Positions 10,521 to 21,866 of a DNA stretch of 64,000 bases are shown here, piece by piece. The position numbers were made by a program, and so were the translations under genes. The stretch is from positions 1 to 64,000 of the forward strand of contig QNQO01010688.1 in the NCBI GenBank assembly GCA_003290165.1, given 5' to 3'. Every line of letters starts with the position of its first letter. Positions within the stretch are counted from its first letter, which is position 1. The notes beneath the pieces are model-generated. The model saw nothing but the letters and a program-made list of their open reading frames with translations, did not search any database and was not told where the DNA came from. This DNA comes from Berberis thunbergii. Lineage: Eukaryota; Streptophyta; Magnoliopsida; Ranunculales; Berberidaceae.

Positions 10521-11678
10521 ATATTGACACACCACGCCAAATTACAATGCACTACCATGCACATTGCCTTTGATTATATCAACTTCTTGTATAATGTTCG
10601 TGTTCTCCACACTAGGACTAATGATGATCTCGAGGAATTATGAATCTTAGCATTAGCCCAACACTGATTCCGCCCAAGCGGTTCTAAGCTCGCCTAATCC
10701 AATCCGCAAGACGGACCCGAACTCTTATAGCATGCTCGGCCCACACGTCTCACAATCTTCCATACCCATAAGTCCTACTAAGGCAAGTCTCTCGATGATC
10801 AGCTTCGGACAGGCAACTACATCAGCTCTTTGCTTCCAACTATGAAGCAAATACCAGAGTACATTCTACACATGGAAACTCCATTTTACAGATTGCTCTT
10901 GGATTGAGAACTATCTCTCGCGTATATGGATTGTGAACTATCTCCCGCGTATCTAGGAGCACAAGGCTAACAGAGAACTTCCCTCCTACAACATGACTAT
11001 TAATTAGAGAATGATCTCCGCGAAGATCTCCTTCCTAAACTACACCTATGATGGCCTAGTAAAACCAGGACTCCTGCACTATAAATAAGACATGAGGTTG
11101 GTAAGCTAAGGTACGCTACAAATTCCATGATTACTGCATTGCGCCTTCCTCAGATCCCTATCTGACATTAGCATCGGAGTGCCATCGGCCACCACAACGG
11201 TGGTCCGTGACTCATGTGCATTACTTGTGCAGGTCAGCAAGTCAAAGTAGAGAGCGAAAAACGACTGCATCAGTTTAGCGCCATCCATGGGGACGACAAA
11301 GTTCTTAACTTTTCACTAGCGACGTTTCCCTTAAAACCCAGACAGATGGTGACCTCTAGGTGACGCAACAACTGATAACAAGGGGACATGTCAAACGCTC
11401 AAGCCGACGCAGCAACGCCGATTTCAGCGGTTTCAGTCATGCACGGGCAACAGACTTACGCCCCCACACCAACAACAGCAACGACGAACCCTAGAATCGA
11501 TATGTTGTTATCTCAAATGCAACAGATTGCCAAGGCAGTGGAGGCTCTCATGTGACAAAATTCACCACCTGCTAATGGAAACCAGGAGCAGCATGGGTTT
11601 TCGTCTCCGGAGGATGGCAGTGAGCAAGCACAGGAAAGCCAAACCACTGCTGGTTCTCATTGGACTAGGGGAGGCTGC

Positions 11679-12700
11679 GTGATTAACGTTGATCCTGCCA
11701 CCAGGGCAAAGATGTTCGGCCCTCAAAACCCCCTTTGCAGATGGGCGTACGACCCAGACATACTGTACCACCTCTCCATCTCACCATTTGTGGATCAGAT
11801 CATGAATGAGACCCTTCTGAGGAAATTCACTACCCCAAAGCTCGACTTTTACGACGGAACCACCGATCCATTCGATCACTGGCGCCATTACCAGCATGTA
11901 ATGGCCCTCAAAGAAGGATCTAAGTCGGTGATGTGCTGAACTTTCCCACTACCCTGAAGAAGTCAGCACTGACGTGGTTCTATAGCCTTCTGCCTAGGTC
12001 GATCGACTCCTTCAAGACTCTGGCAAAGTAATTTTTGACACGTTTTGTTGGGAGCCAGCGATTCCAAAAAGGCCCACACTACATACTCTCTCTAAAGTAA
12101 AGGTCCTACGAGACTCTCAGAGAATATGTCACGTGCTTCAACAACGAGCTAACTCTTATTGACGAATGCAGTGACGACACAGTAATGACAGCCTTCACTA
12201 CGACCCTCAAAGAAAGAAAGAAAGTTCTACAAAGACCTCACCTTAGAACCCTCTCAGGACATGACAGAGCTCCTCAAGAGCGCTCAGAAGCACATTACCT
12301 TGGAGGAGCTGAGAACCGTGTAGAGGAAAACCGAAGGCGAGAAGAAGTCATCCGCTCCTAAGGACAAGGAGGTAAAAAATGCGAGGACAAAGAACGGAGC
12401 AAGAGAAAGCGCAGTGACAATAGGTCATACCCTAGTCGATCCAACCCAGATAAAACATCCAACTATGTTGGATCTAAAACTGTGACACCCCTCGATTCCA
12501 GCCTGTTTGACGTACTAAACTCCATGAAAAACTGGGAAGATCTGAAGTGGTCCCCGAAGCAGCGCGGAGACCCCGCCAAGCATGACAACGCAAGTACTGC
12601 GCGTATCACAAGAAGGTTGGCCATGATACCAACGACTGCAAGAGTCTGAGGTATGAAGTTGAGTACTTGATTCGCAAAAGCAAACTGAAAGAACTCATGA
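11679..12700 (+). pseudogene. Tat-type gag, interrupted
   Basis: 11679-11939 is open and reads PFVDQIMNETLLRKFTTPKL then DFYDGTTDPFDHWRHYQ, a typical retrotransposon gag start. After a TGA the same protein continues (SALTWFYSLLPRSIDSFKTL) and, further on, in shifted frames (YETLREYVTCFNNE), up to the knuckle YCAYHKKVGHDTNDCKSLRY. Stops and frameshifts show it is no longer translated whole. Confidence 0.75.
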
Positions 12701-12894
12701 ACACTGAGAAGCGATCGGAATGAACCAAGGACCGAGGGGAGTTAGCTAAAGAAATAGATAAGGAGAGTCCAGGGGTAATCTATGTTCTTCATGGAGTCTG
12801 ACCGAATGAAGACCGGTCGTACAGGTCTCGCAAGCTTACCTTACTGGAGATGCAAAAACAACCCGCGCGTGAAGACAAACGCATCTGCCATATG

Positions 12895-13200
12895 AGGATT
12901 CAGAACCCCATTCCCACGTTGACCTTTACAGACAAATACCTCGAAGGAGTCCGAGCGGCGCACAACGATGCCCTAGTCATCTCGGTCTCCATTGTAAGGT
13001 GAGAGGTGAAGAGAGCTCTGGTGGACACAGGAAACTCGCTCAACACCCTGTTATACAACGCGTACCATAATATGGACTTCATGGTATTAGATGCGCCATT
13101 AACCTACAACCTTATCTTGGGACGACCATGGCTCCACCAGATGGAAGTAGTGGTCTCCACCCTTCACGAGTGAGTTAAGTATATTGCTACCCACTCCGAA
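12895..13200 (+). pseudogene. Tat-type retroviral aspartic protease fragment
   Basis: Reads AAHNDALVISVSIVR, a stop, then EVKRALVDTGNSLNTLLYNA and, at the end, LTYNLILGRPWLHQMEVVVS. DTG is the catalytic triad of retroviral-type proteases and LGRPWLH is the conserved C-terminal block. The stop before EVKRALVDTG disables it. It follows gag in the usual order. Confidence 0.75.
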
Positions 13201-13599
13201 AAGACAATATGTGAAGACCAACCTACGGCACGAGACAGCCATTACGCTGCACTGAAACAAATAGAGTGCTTCCAGATCCAACTGAGTCTTAAAGAGCAGC
13301 TTGGACAAGTGCCAGGCCAAGTGACAGTGGAGGCACAACAGTCAAGCAATACATGAGAGGCTGAGGCAAATGGGAACACAACCCCCCAACCTTCCGTCGG
13401 TGCAGAGATTGACCCCTCTACAAGGTTTACTATTCAGTAACCTCTGAAACGCCAGCAAGTCTCGACACTCCACTGGAGAACGCAAACTATCAGCAAGGGC
13501 CATCTGAGTTCACATCAAGGCTAGGATCAATCTCTCTCAGTCAACAGTTAGTCTTTTTCGATTGTTTATTTCCCTTTCCATAGTCAATGTAGAGTTTTA

Positions 13600-14235
13600 G
13601 TTCTTAAAGGCTTATGTAATTTACAGTCATTCAAGAAGTAAAAGAAATGATTACAAAAACAAACTCTATTGATTACTCGAAAGATGTAACAACCAGCGCC
13701 TTGAAGCCGATACAAAAGACTACATACTACAAGTATCTGAAATCAGTGCGACATGAAGTAAAGACTCGTTTAGACGATCTAACTACGTAAAGGTATCCGA
13801 AAAGACCGAGTAGACCTTCCGATGCGAGCAATCTGCAAGTGACAGCAAAGACATGCGAACAAACTTCGCTCGACCCCTTCCCAAGATAAAGACAAGGTGC
13901 CACAGGGGATTGAAAAAACAAAGCGGCCAAATTGCTCCGTCGAATCACCCCAGGAAAGTGCTCGTACAACAGCGTGGTAGACCTTACATCAGACCGCTAT
14001 TTCCTCAAGAAACATCCACTCCCTTACAGACTTCCTCAAATGGTTTTTGGCTTCCAGAGGGGATGGAAGAAGGCAGACGAGGATGGCCACAGGCAAGGAC
14101 GCCGTCAAGGTCTCACAGTGCTGTCAAGTGAGGCTGTAATTCCTCGAGATTATCATGATGCATGTTCGACTTCGAGGTGTAACCGTTATTATGTATCATC
14201 AGAAAGACAAGCTATGAACAAAATAAGGCCTGTAG
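13600..14235. other. Retroelement remnant or spacer without assigned gene
   Basis: Several overlapping frames of under 115 codons exist on both strands, but none resembles a known protein and none has support beyond being open. Probably downstream sequence of the Tat element. Confidence 0.3.
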
Positions 14236-14240
14236 AGTCA

Positions 14241-14742
14241 TCACCAGAGAATGTATGGTATAGTTAGTGTGAAGATAGCTCCACTTAGACCTAGAAACGC
14301 CTTCATGATACCCAGAACAATGCCTCGGCTTTTTGGGAAGTGCTTAACAGATGTAACAAGCGAACCAATACATATGTATGCACACATGCCATACACGGGG
14401 TTCAGCAATACGACCTGTTACAGCAAGCCATACGAGGAAGTAGCCTACAAAGTTCATTGAGGAACCAACATAGAGTATCACCCATGGTGGGGATACCTCA
14501 TTGATGAACCCAGATATAAGCCCAACATTCCCACCCAAGTCCTTGAAGAAGTTCAGCAAACTGAGTGTAGATTGATCGTAGTCAAGTGAGGGTTTGATGT
14601 CATTGGAATAGAGAGGAAAGATATATGTTGCCCCAGCAGCGGACATGATTAGGAAGGATACAAATTCTGTGAACCATCTTCGTCGGTACACCTGATATGC
14701 TAGGTGTTTGAAGTCTCCATCACCACCTGGTATCTCAGCCAT
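14241..14742 (-). pseudogene. Nodulin-like/NFD4-type major facilitator protein, N-terminal fragment
   Basis: From an ATG at 14742: a short Gly/Asp N-terminus, then RRRWFTEFVSFLIMSAAGAT, YIFPLYSNDIKPSLDYDQST, FFKDLGGNVGLISGFINEVS and MNFVGYFLVWLAVTGRIAEP. This is the Nodulin-like (MFS-type) family, with the first two or three membrane helices. At ~14370 the frame shifts and a stretch of about 11 residues usual in the family is missing; it resumes as SLVTSVKHFPKSRGIVLG and stops at 14241. The family is usually 500-600 residues, so this is a truncated pseudogene or the broken start of a gene. Confidence 0.8.
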
Positions 14743-14759
14743 CACTGTATCTCGCTACT

Positions 14760-15920
14760 AGTATTGGATTGATAGTAGTGAAGAATTTAGGTAGCTTATG
14801 TCTAATGTTTAGGAGTTCATATAGATCCGAATAAATGAGATTTTCTCAATTAATTTTGACAAATGATTGTAACATGAACTCAGCGTAACATGAACTCAGC
14901 GTTTGTCACCAATCTGATAATTGAGACACTCCGTTGATTTTTGTCGTAAAGCTTACACAATGCCTTATAAAAAGATATGTCAACCAGTTGGCTACTATGG
15001 GGATCCTATATAGACAATAATTAGTAATGATATGTACTATGGGGATTCGATACTATATACTTGATCGCATTATGTGAATGCTATATTCAACACAACGAAG
15101 GACCTGTGGAGCGTGTAAATCTAATGCCTTCTATTTAACTCTAATCAATTTCCAAGATCGAAAAATACTAGTGACATATCAAGTGGTTTATGAGCTTAAT
15201 TTTGAGTTGTTTAATGGTGTGAGACTTGTTCGAGCTGCACCGATGAGATCTCATATATGAAAATATATAATGTGTTTAAAAAAAATTGTTTACAAGTGAA
15301 ATAATAATTAAGCTCTGCTCATGGACTAGGTGCTGAATTAACTAGTCAAAAAAACAACATGTTCAGTCAAATTAAGAGTGGGCAAGATTCCTAGTCCATC
15401 ACGTTCCGATCCGAACCGATATGGTTCTGGGCCATTTCAAACCATACCAAAACAGCTTCCAACAATTTCATCCCGGTCTCGGTCCCAAACATGTTCAAAT
15501 CGGAATGGAATCGGTTCTAAAAATGTTGTCCCATTTCATCCCGGATCGTTTCGAATACTGTAGTGGCCCAAGCCCAACTCTAAGAATCAACAACCCTAAC
15601 CTCGCCTAAACGTCACTCTTTACTCTTCAAAGTTTAGATTCAGTTTCTTATCGACTCTTCCTCGCCTCCACTACCAAGCAACGCCGGCAGCAGACAGTCG
15701 AGATCGTTCAGTCGTCCACCACCATCAAGTAAGGTTTTTCCTTATCTTCTTCTTCTCAGTCCATTCTCCATCTCCCTTTGCGCAAATAAATGGATGACCA
15801 TATTCCGGTCGGTCATCTCTCCCCTTCTCTATCTGAGCAAATCAATCGATGATCGGCTTCCATCTCTTCCCTTCCCTTTCTTGTTGTTTTTCTTCTTTTA
15901 TTTGAAAATGTAAACAAAGA
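14760..15920. other. Non-coding stretch upstream of the nodulin-like fragment
   Basis: Contains a small direct duplication (AACATGAACTCAGCG at ~14872 and ~14887) and, near 15580-15790, pyrimidine-rich sequence ending CAAGTAAGG that looks like a 5' leader with a splice donor. No protein was recognised. The LARP1-bearing retrotransposon starts just beyond. Confidence 0.35.
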
Positions 15921-15923
15921 TGG

Positions 15924-16283
15924 TAATAGAGACCTTGACCTTTTGATTGGAGATCAAACCACCTAGATCCTTTGATTGGGGATCAACCACCAATAAACTA
16001 AAATAAAAACTTGTATTGCTTCCCTAAACTTTATTACATCATATGTATTTATAACTGAAAGCAAAAATAATACTTCCTAATTGAATTCAAACCTAATTCT
16101 AATAAAACAATAACTCCTAATTCAAAACAAGCTAATATTCCCTAAAATAATACTTCCTAATTGAATTCAAATCTAATTCTAATCAAACAATAACTCCTAA
16201 TTCAAAACAAGCTAATATTCCCTAAAATAGAATATTGACATTCTAATCTTAAGTAAATACTAAATAGGATTGGTATCCTAACA
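15924..16283 (-). repeat. Left (3') LTR, with an internal ~80-bp tandem duplication
   Basis: Matches 18630-18908 along its length but is about 81 bp longer because the segment from ~16066 (AATAATACTTCCTAATTGAA) is present twice in tandem (second copy from ~16146). The right LTR has one copy. Confidence 0.9.
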
Positions 16284-16415
16284 TCCCACGCCGCCTGAAA
16301 CAAGGCTTGTCCTCAAGCTTGAAAATCTGGAAACGGACACGAAACTGCTCGTAGTCTTCCCAAGTAGCTTCCTCCATAGGACGGCCGGTCCACTTGTTAA
16401 GCCAGTGTGTAGCAG
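16284..16415 (-). pseudogene. Gypsy polyprotein tail with chromodomain
   Basis: On the - strand, in a frame other than that of the LARP1 ORF: WTGRPMEEATWEDYEQF followed by KLEDKPCFRRRGMLG. W-G-P-EEATWE and LEDK are the usual end of chromovirus integrases, directly before the polypurine tract and 3' LTR. It shows that the element derives from a chromodomain-bearing gypsy parent. Confidence 0.85.
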
Positions 16416-16439
16416 GCTTATTATTGCGATCAAATAATC

Positions 16440-17598
16440 CTCAATCAAGCAGTTTATCCGGCGCTTAGTTGATTGGAAATCGTTTGACTTTTGCTTTGTC
16501 AAACAAGAGAAACTCCCAGTTCTAGGTTCAATAAAATCAGCAATTTCAACATCAGATCTGATACGGAAGTTGGTATTGAACTTCCCAGCATGTTCCCGAG
16601 CAATTAATTTAGTTGAATCTTTGTCTAATGCAGACATAAATTTGGTTTCAATCTCTAAAGCGTCAATTTTTGAACCCACAGAATTGACTATGTTATCTGA
16701 ATCCCCATTTTCTCCATGGCAAGTTTCAACTATTCTGTCAGTCAAAACCTGCTCATTGTCATATTCTGAATTTTTCAGGCAGTCAAAATCTGAAACTCCT
16801 TCATTTGATGGTAAGTCGTTGTTTGCATCCTTATTTAAAGGAAATGTGGCGTGTCCTCCGGTGATGTCATTTTCACTGTTATCATTGCACTCACTAAGCC
16901 TTGTCATAGTAGCCTTTACATCGGCTTGCATCATCTGATCATTTGAAGATGTATTCTGTCCAGAAGCCAAAAGCCACTTCGACCAGCCATCACGCTTTCG
17001 TACTCTGTCATCCTGGACTTCTACCGTACTAGAACTATGCATTACATCCAGAATTAAAGGAATGTCTGTAGTCATTATCTTCACTCTATTAAAGTCAACA
17101 ATGTTGGTTATCGAAACCCATCCTTGGTCATCCATCAAAGAAATCAAATGGTTGTCCTTTTGCAAATTCTCACTACTGAAATAATACTCAATTTGCTTAA
17201 CAATATTAGCCCTCAAAGGCAACGTCTCCGAGGCAGTTGCAGGAATCCAAGAATGTTGAGGATGTTGAATAATGCGAAGAGGAGGACCTCCTAATGCGTT
17301 TGGATGATGATACATAGGGGTAGGGCCAGAAAAACAAGGGCCCCCAATAAGCCCTGGACTTGGTCCACTTTGTTGCATGCTAATATGTTCTCTCGGATTG
17401 AATGCTTGGTGATGGCGTCGTATTTTATTTAAACGCGACCAACATGTTCTTGTACAACTTGTCGTCGATTAACAAAATTGTCAGCATATACATTGGGCTC
17501 TCTCGTTGGAGGCTGAAAGCTTCTATTATAATCCATAGCACCAACATGACCAGGTGGTGCACCAAAAGTATGCGTGGGGGTTCAATATGGAGATCTTA
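16440..17598 (-). pseudogene. LARP1: LARP1 (La-related protein 1) coding sequence captured by an LTR element
   Basis: After FQPPTREPNVYADNFVNRR and a one-base shift, an open frame of 366 codons starts at 17378. Its residues ~55-137 form a La motif: LRANIVKQIEYYFSSENLQK, LISLMDDQGWVSITNIVDF, then a run to VRKRDGWSKWL. In LARP1 the La motif binds RNA and the protein controls translation and decay of TOP mRNAs. The sequence covers what should be several exons with no intron visible, so capture probably went through spliced RNA. The Asn/Asp-rich region after it is diverged. LARP1's C-terminal DM15 repeats are absent. The frame then runs into the polyprotein tail and LTR in a wrong register. Confidence 0.85.
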
Positions 17599-18121
17599 AC
17601 ATATGAGGATCGAAGTTTCCAGGATAATGTTGGTAAGCATGAATAACAGGAATGTGTGGAGCAGGTACAACTGGTTGAAAAATAGGCAGCATTGGTGGTA
17701 GGTGATAAGGTATGGTTACAGGAAAGGGCGGCATGCCATGTGAAGGATGGGTACGCTTATTAATACCCATTTTCTGATGATGAGGCGGTGGATGTTTATG
17801 GTAAGGATTATTGCTACCAAGCCCATCTGTTTTTTGTGGCACGAATGGTTCGTGCACAGGATTGCGCCCTGGAGTGGCGGGCACTGTTGGTGGTGCCTTG
17901 GAAACAACAACATCAGAAATAGGAGATTCCTTGCCAGAATTAGGAATAATTGGTCGTTGTTGTTCTGGGTGAACGTATGGGGCCGGGCGATATGGCTGGA
18001 GATTCCTTAATGCCTCAAGAATAGCGGCATTAGTGGTCTCAAGTGCGTGGAGGTGGGATGAGATCCCAGTAACTTGAGCAATAAGCGCATCAAATTTCTC
18101 GTGTAATTCAGCAACAATCAT
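17582..18121 (-). CDS. Chimeric gag N-terminus fused to LARP1 N-terminal region
   Basis: 179 codons from an ATG at 18121. Residues 1-~45 (MIVAELHEKFDALIAQVTGI...) look like the heptad-rich start of plant gypsy gag proteins. From about residue 105 (NNPYHKHPPPHHQKMGINKR; PVTIPYHLPPM) it follows the Pro/His-rich N-terminal part of plant LARP1, ending in YQHYPGNFDPHMLRSPY. The join is in frame, so the element can encode a gag-LARP1 fusion. The frame closes here; LARP1 continues in another frame (FQPPTREPNVYADNFVNRR at ~17460-17520). It is unclear whether any protein is made. Confidence 0.65.
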   Translation of the reverse strand: MIVAELHEKFDALIAQVTGISSHLHALETTNAAILEALRNLQPYRPAPYVHPEQQRPIIPNSGKESPISDVVVSKAPPTVPATPGRNPVHEPFVPQKTDGLGSNNPYHKHPPPHHQKMGINKRTHPSHGMPPFPVTIPYHLPPMLPIFQPVVPAPHIPVIHAYQHYPGNFDPHMLRSPY

Positions 18122-18129
18122 TATAAAGA

Positions 18130-18611
18130 GGGTGGTTGGTGTGGTGTGAATATCCGAAAGAAGATTAAGGGACGGTCTAGGGAGAATCCCTATGGGTGCA
18201 AATAGCGATGAAGGGACAATCTCAGAATTGGATGAATTGATGATTTAAGGGACAATCTCTGAATTGGATGGCTGCGATGGTGGCGATGAGGACGAGGGTT
18301 GCGATGGGGCGATGAAGTGGGTTACTGAAATTGGATGGCGTCTCGGGTTGCTGATTGGTTGCTGAATCGATGAAGGTGGTTTCGATTGAAAATGGTTTTA
18401 TGAATTGATGAAGATGGTTTAATGAATCGATGAAGGTGGGTTGCTGAAGCGATGAAAGTGGGTTTCTGTGATCTGCGATGGAGAAGTGGAGACTGGACGA
18501 CGGTTGGTGTTGCTGTTGCGAGGATGGTGACTAGGAGTTGCTAATGATGATGAGTTTTTTTTTTTTTTTACAATAGTGAAGTAACGAAAAAAAAAATTGG
18601 CTCAGAATCGA
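18130..18611 (-). other. Leader of the LARP1 retrotransposon, imperfect GATGAAGGTGG repeats
   Basis: Between primer site and gag. Contains many imperfect repeats of GATGAAGGTGGGTT and GCGATGG on the + strand. No protein recognised. Confidence 0.6.
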
Positions 18612-18627
18612 TGATGCTCTGATACCA
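18612..18627 (-). promoter_or_regulatory. Primer-binding site, initiator Met tRNA
   Basis: On the - strand TGGTATCAGAGCATC lies two bases from the LTR edge. TGGTATCAGAGC is the standard primer site of plant LTR elements that use initiator methionine tRNA. It fixes the direction of the element. Confidence 0.9.
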
Positions 18628-18629
18628 GA

Positions 18630-18908
18630 TAATAGAGACATTGACCTTTTAATTGGAGATCAAACTACCTCGATCCTTTGATTGGGGATCAACCAACAAT
18701 AAACTAAAATAAAAACTTGTATTGTTTGCCTAAACTCTATTACATCATATGTATTTATAACTGAAAACAAAAATAATACTTCCTATTGAATTCAAACTTA
18801 ATTCTAATCAAACAATAACTCCTAATTCAAAATAAGCTAATATTCTCTAAAATAGAATATTGACATTCTAATCTCAAGTAAATACTAAATATGATTGGTA
18901 TCCTAACA
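18630..18908 (-). repeat. Right (5') LTR
   Basis: 279 bp, aligned with 15924-16283 except for the missing duplication and scattered substitutions. Bounded inside by the Met-tRNA primer site and outside by the GATGG duplication. Confidence 0.9.
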
Positions 18909-18913
18909 GATGG

Positions 18914-19456
18914 TTGGATCAACTAGCTAATAATCTTTAGCTCCAAGTAGGTCTTCAGATCTTCTTCTTCAAAAACCCCGTAGACCCAAAACAGGGTTTA
19001 TGAGATGCACAGCAGAGTCTCTTCAATGAGCATTTCTCTCTTCAATCGGTGAAGGTAAGGTCTTCTTCTCGGTGTTGACTTTTGTTTCAAAACTCTTCCT
19101 TTTCACTTCAGCAACTGAGAGATATTTTATTGGACATTCTAAGATTTTCATCATATTTTGTTTCTCCTACATTAATTTGTTTGTTGTATGATTATGTCCG
19201 TTTGAGTGGGTGATTGGACAAGTCACTCTTGTATTGTTCAGTCAATTCATCTTGAATTGAATGAGAGTAAAATATGTTATATTACAGGTGTTTGATGAAA
19301 TGTTTAACGGATATATGTGTTGCACATCAACTAACATGATTGTGGAATTCCTTGAAACTGATGGGGTTTACGTGGTTTTTTTATGATAGGTAGTCCGCGG
19401 TTGTCTTCGTTTGCTTCCAAACACCTAAAATTGATCCGGAGTATCTTTGAAGCCTA
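18914..19456. other. Flanking host sequence, unassigned
   Basis: Contains an ATG-rich, pyrimidine-rich stretch ending GTGAAGGTAAGG (~19055) that looks like a short exon and donor. It may be the other half of the leader-like sequence before 15924, now split by the retrotransposon. No protein recognised. Confidence 0.35.
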
Positions 19457-19569
19457 CACTACACAAAAATGGGTAATTAATAACATCAATATTTTTTTAA
19501 TTTGTAACACAAACGAATAATTATTGACTTAAGTTACTATTAATAATTTTAATAAATTCATTATCAAAA

Positions 19570-19741
19570 ATCTAACTGTCGAGGAAAATGGCGAGGAAAC
19601 AGCGAGGGAGGGGAGCATCCATCTCCCTCGGGATACGTGTCCACCCCCTCAGAAAGCATGCGATGACTTTTCTTGCGCGCATCCCGAAGATGATGAACGC
19701 CCCCTCGCTGTTTTCCTCGCCATTTCCCTCCACCGTTAGAC
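19570..19741. mobile_element. Small foldback MITE
   Basis: About 170 bp with arms of nearly 40 bp: left TCTAACTGTCGAGGAAAATG, right (complement) TCTAACGGTGGAGGGAAATG, continuing GCGAGGAAA-CAGCGAGGG in both. No coding capacity. No clear duplication seen, so superfamily is open (Mutator-like is possible). Confidence 0.7.
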
Positions 19742-20470
19742 GGGTTCATTCATTATTTATAAAATAGGGTATTCAATCATGTATTTTAATAGATTCTGAA
19801 AGATTTTAAAGTCCATTAAAATATAGGGGTATTCAATTAAGGATTTAAAACAATACAATGAAATCTAGGGGTATTCAAATATAGATTTTAAATGATTGTT
19901 TTATAATCCAATAAAATCATGGGGTATTCAATCATGGATTTTAAACAATACAATGAAATCTAGGGGTATTCAAACAATAGGGGATTTTAATGGATTTGTT
20001 GACTTGATGGACTTTGAAGGATTTATGTGTGAAAATATAAATATCAAAACCCTTTTCAAATCCAGCTTCTTACCCTCGGATTTCAATTTATCTCCTCCCT
20101 CTCACCCACCAACACTGTGCGTACCCACTGCTGCTAGGGCTTGCTGGTGGTTCTTCTGCCACAAGATCACTCGCCAGTTGCTCATCTACTCGATTGTCTT
20201 CACCAACCAGATTTCCATCATTTGAAGGGATCTCATTCGATGAAGAACTCGCAAGAACCTCAACTGCAGAAGAACTTCTTTTCAGGTGGTGGTTGCACTG
20301 GTGTGGGGTGACTCAGAAGCTCTTCTCGGATCGGGATTTGAGAATCCGAATCACCATTTTCGACCTCTTGATAAGTTTCTTGATAAATAATGAACAGATC
20401 ATGAATGATTTGATAAACTAGAAAGCTTGACACACTTTTTCTTGTCTAGTCTTAAACCTTGCACCCTTCA

Positions 20471-21866
20471 ATGGCGACTGCTGCAATCAGCTTTGCAGCT
20501 CCGACGTTTCTAAGAAGAACCCTTCGAGCACTTACAGTCCCTCAAGTTTCTAGCTTCAACAGCCACCCAATCTTTCACTCTCACTCTCTTCCTCTAACAA
20601 TCTCTCCAAGTTTCTATTCAGGTATTCATTTATTTGTTCTTTTCCAGTTTATGCTTTTATAGATTGTCAAATCTGCCAAGGGAACGTTAAAAAAAAATCA
20701 TATTTTTATGCTCAATTGTAAGTAGCTTGCATGAATTTTGAATACCCATTGAGCTAAAGTTTCCAAATCAGTTGGGATTTGTGTGAGATGTGAAGATAAA
20801 TCCATAAAGGAGAATGGGTATGTTTCAAATTGATGCAGGAGTTGAACCCACTGATATGTAATGTGTTACTAATTCTTTCGCTAACGATTGAATTTAGACT
20901 CAACTGAATAGAATAGGTTCTGGGTTTTCCCCAACTTGATGTATGGAGAAGTGGATCCTCAGTTTATGAACACTATTTCAGTAGGGTTGATTGGCACAGT
21001 ACTGTAGTTCCATTATCTATAACTTTTGTGGCAAATGCCTCATGTTCATTGTTCAGACGTTCGCAATCTGTAATATGAAGGAATCTACATTAGTTTCAAC
21101 CTAACAATGACGTTTGAGATTTGTCAAGCATTAGTTCCAGAATCTGTGTGTGAAGCATCATTTAAGTCATTTAAGTATTTGTTGAAACAAATAATGATTT
21201 TACCTTTCTTCGTATGTGAGTGTGTCGCGTGTGTTTGGCTTAGGGGGCTATGGTTTTGTATTATGCTTATAGTTATGCGTAAAATCATTAACTGAGAGGG
21301 AGATTGTTTGTGATTATGGCGTGTGTAATAGAATGTTATTATATAGTCCTTAACCTTGTTACACAATGAAGGTAGCTGCTAAATAATACTTTACTACCCT
21401 GCTATCATTGTTGTCTAGATTGTTAAGTTAAACTACATTGATCGCTGGGAAATGAAATTCGTTCAACCTGATAGATGAATGTAGCTCTCTATGACCTATG
21501 TGCGTGATTGCGTAGTGTACATTGGAGGAATGGAGCCTTTTGAACTTTGTATCATAATAATTGATTACTTTGTTGACAATTTGACTGTTCTAAGACTCTC
21601 TTTTGGGTTAGGAAGACATCTAACCATACTAGTTAAGTTCATTCTCCACAGATGCTTGCGAGAGCAATGCCCTTTAATCTGATAGATGAACGTTAATTAC
21701 TATTTCGTAACCTCTCGTTTTTATATGATATTGATAAGAGATATGACACAACTGCGGGAATATGTCATGTGGTGCATGCCTTCAAAGGAGATGCTAATGA
21801 TGTTTTACTCAAAGGAGTGGCTGATAAAAATACTGTTGAGGCTGTGAAACACATACTTGAAATGGT
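20471..21866 (+). pseudogene. S4-domain RNA-binding plastid protein-like, N-terminal exons
   Basis: A first exon at 20471-~20620 starts MATAAISFAAPTFLRRTLRA and is Ser/Thr-rich, like an organelle transit peptide, and ends before a GT donor. A second exon at ~21745-21863 reads TTAGICHVVHAFKGDANDVL and then LKGVADKNTVEAVKHILEM, like the start of the mature part of plant YlmH/S4-domain proteins (RNA binding, plastid). Linking both exons to one gene is inference. The rest of the gene is missing. Confidence 0.5.

Larger units (their letters stand above)
10645..13600 (+). mobile_element. Tat-lineage LTR retroelement, 5' LTR plus gag-protease, degraded
   Basis: An LTR-like stretch with a TATAAATAAG box (~11080) and the phrase GCATCGGAGTGCCATCGGCC ends near 11272. 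It is followed by a primer-binding-like TTTAGCGCCATCCATGGGGA. Then come gag, with PKLDFYDGTTDPFDHW and a YCAYHKKVGHDTNDC zinc-knuckle-like motif (~12597-12640), and an aspartic protease (LVDTGNSLNTL, LGRPWLHQM). Reverse transcriptase, integrase and a 3' LTR were not found before 14.2 kb, so it is truncated or non-autonomous. Many stops interrupt gag. Confidence 0.7.
15924..18908 (-). mobile_element. Complete non-autonomous LTR retrotransposon carrying LARP1 sequence
   Basis: Two LTRs (15924-16283 and 18630-18908) flank 2.35 kb. GATGG duplicates lie at 15919-15923 and 18909-18913. On the - strand the LTR begins TGTTAGGATACC. A primer site TGGTATCAGAGCATC, complementary to initiator methionine tRNA, lies two bases from the right LTR (18612-18627). 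In element order: leader, gag N-terminus, LARP1-derived coding sequence, and the C-terminal tail of a gypsy polyprotein with a chromodomain. Reverse transcriptase, integrase and protease are missing, so it needed an autonomous partner. This resembles maize Bs1 in principle (host-gene capture by an LTR element). Confidence 0.9.

Noticed and set aside
15370..15570. 61-codon frame rich in Ser/Pro/Asn
   Set aside because: Low-complexity GAACCGAT/CCCGGTC-type repeats explain it; no family match.
17747..18010. + strand open frame opposite the LARP1 fusion
   Set aside because: It is the shadow of the - strand coding sequence and has no recognisable domain.
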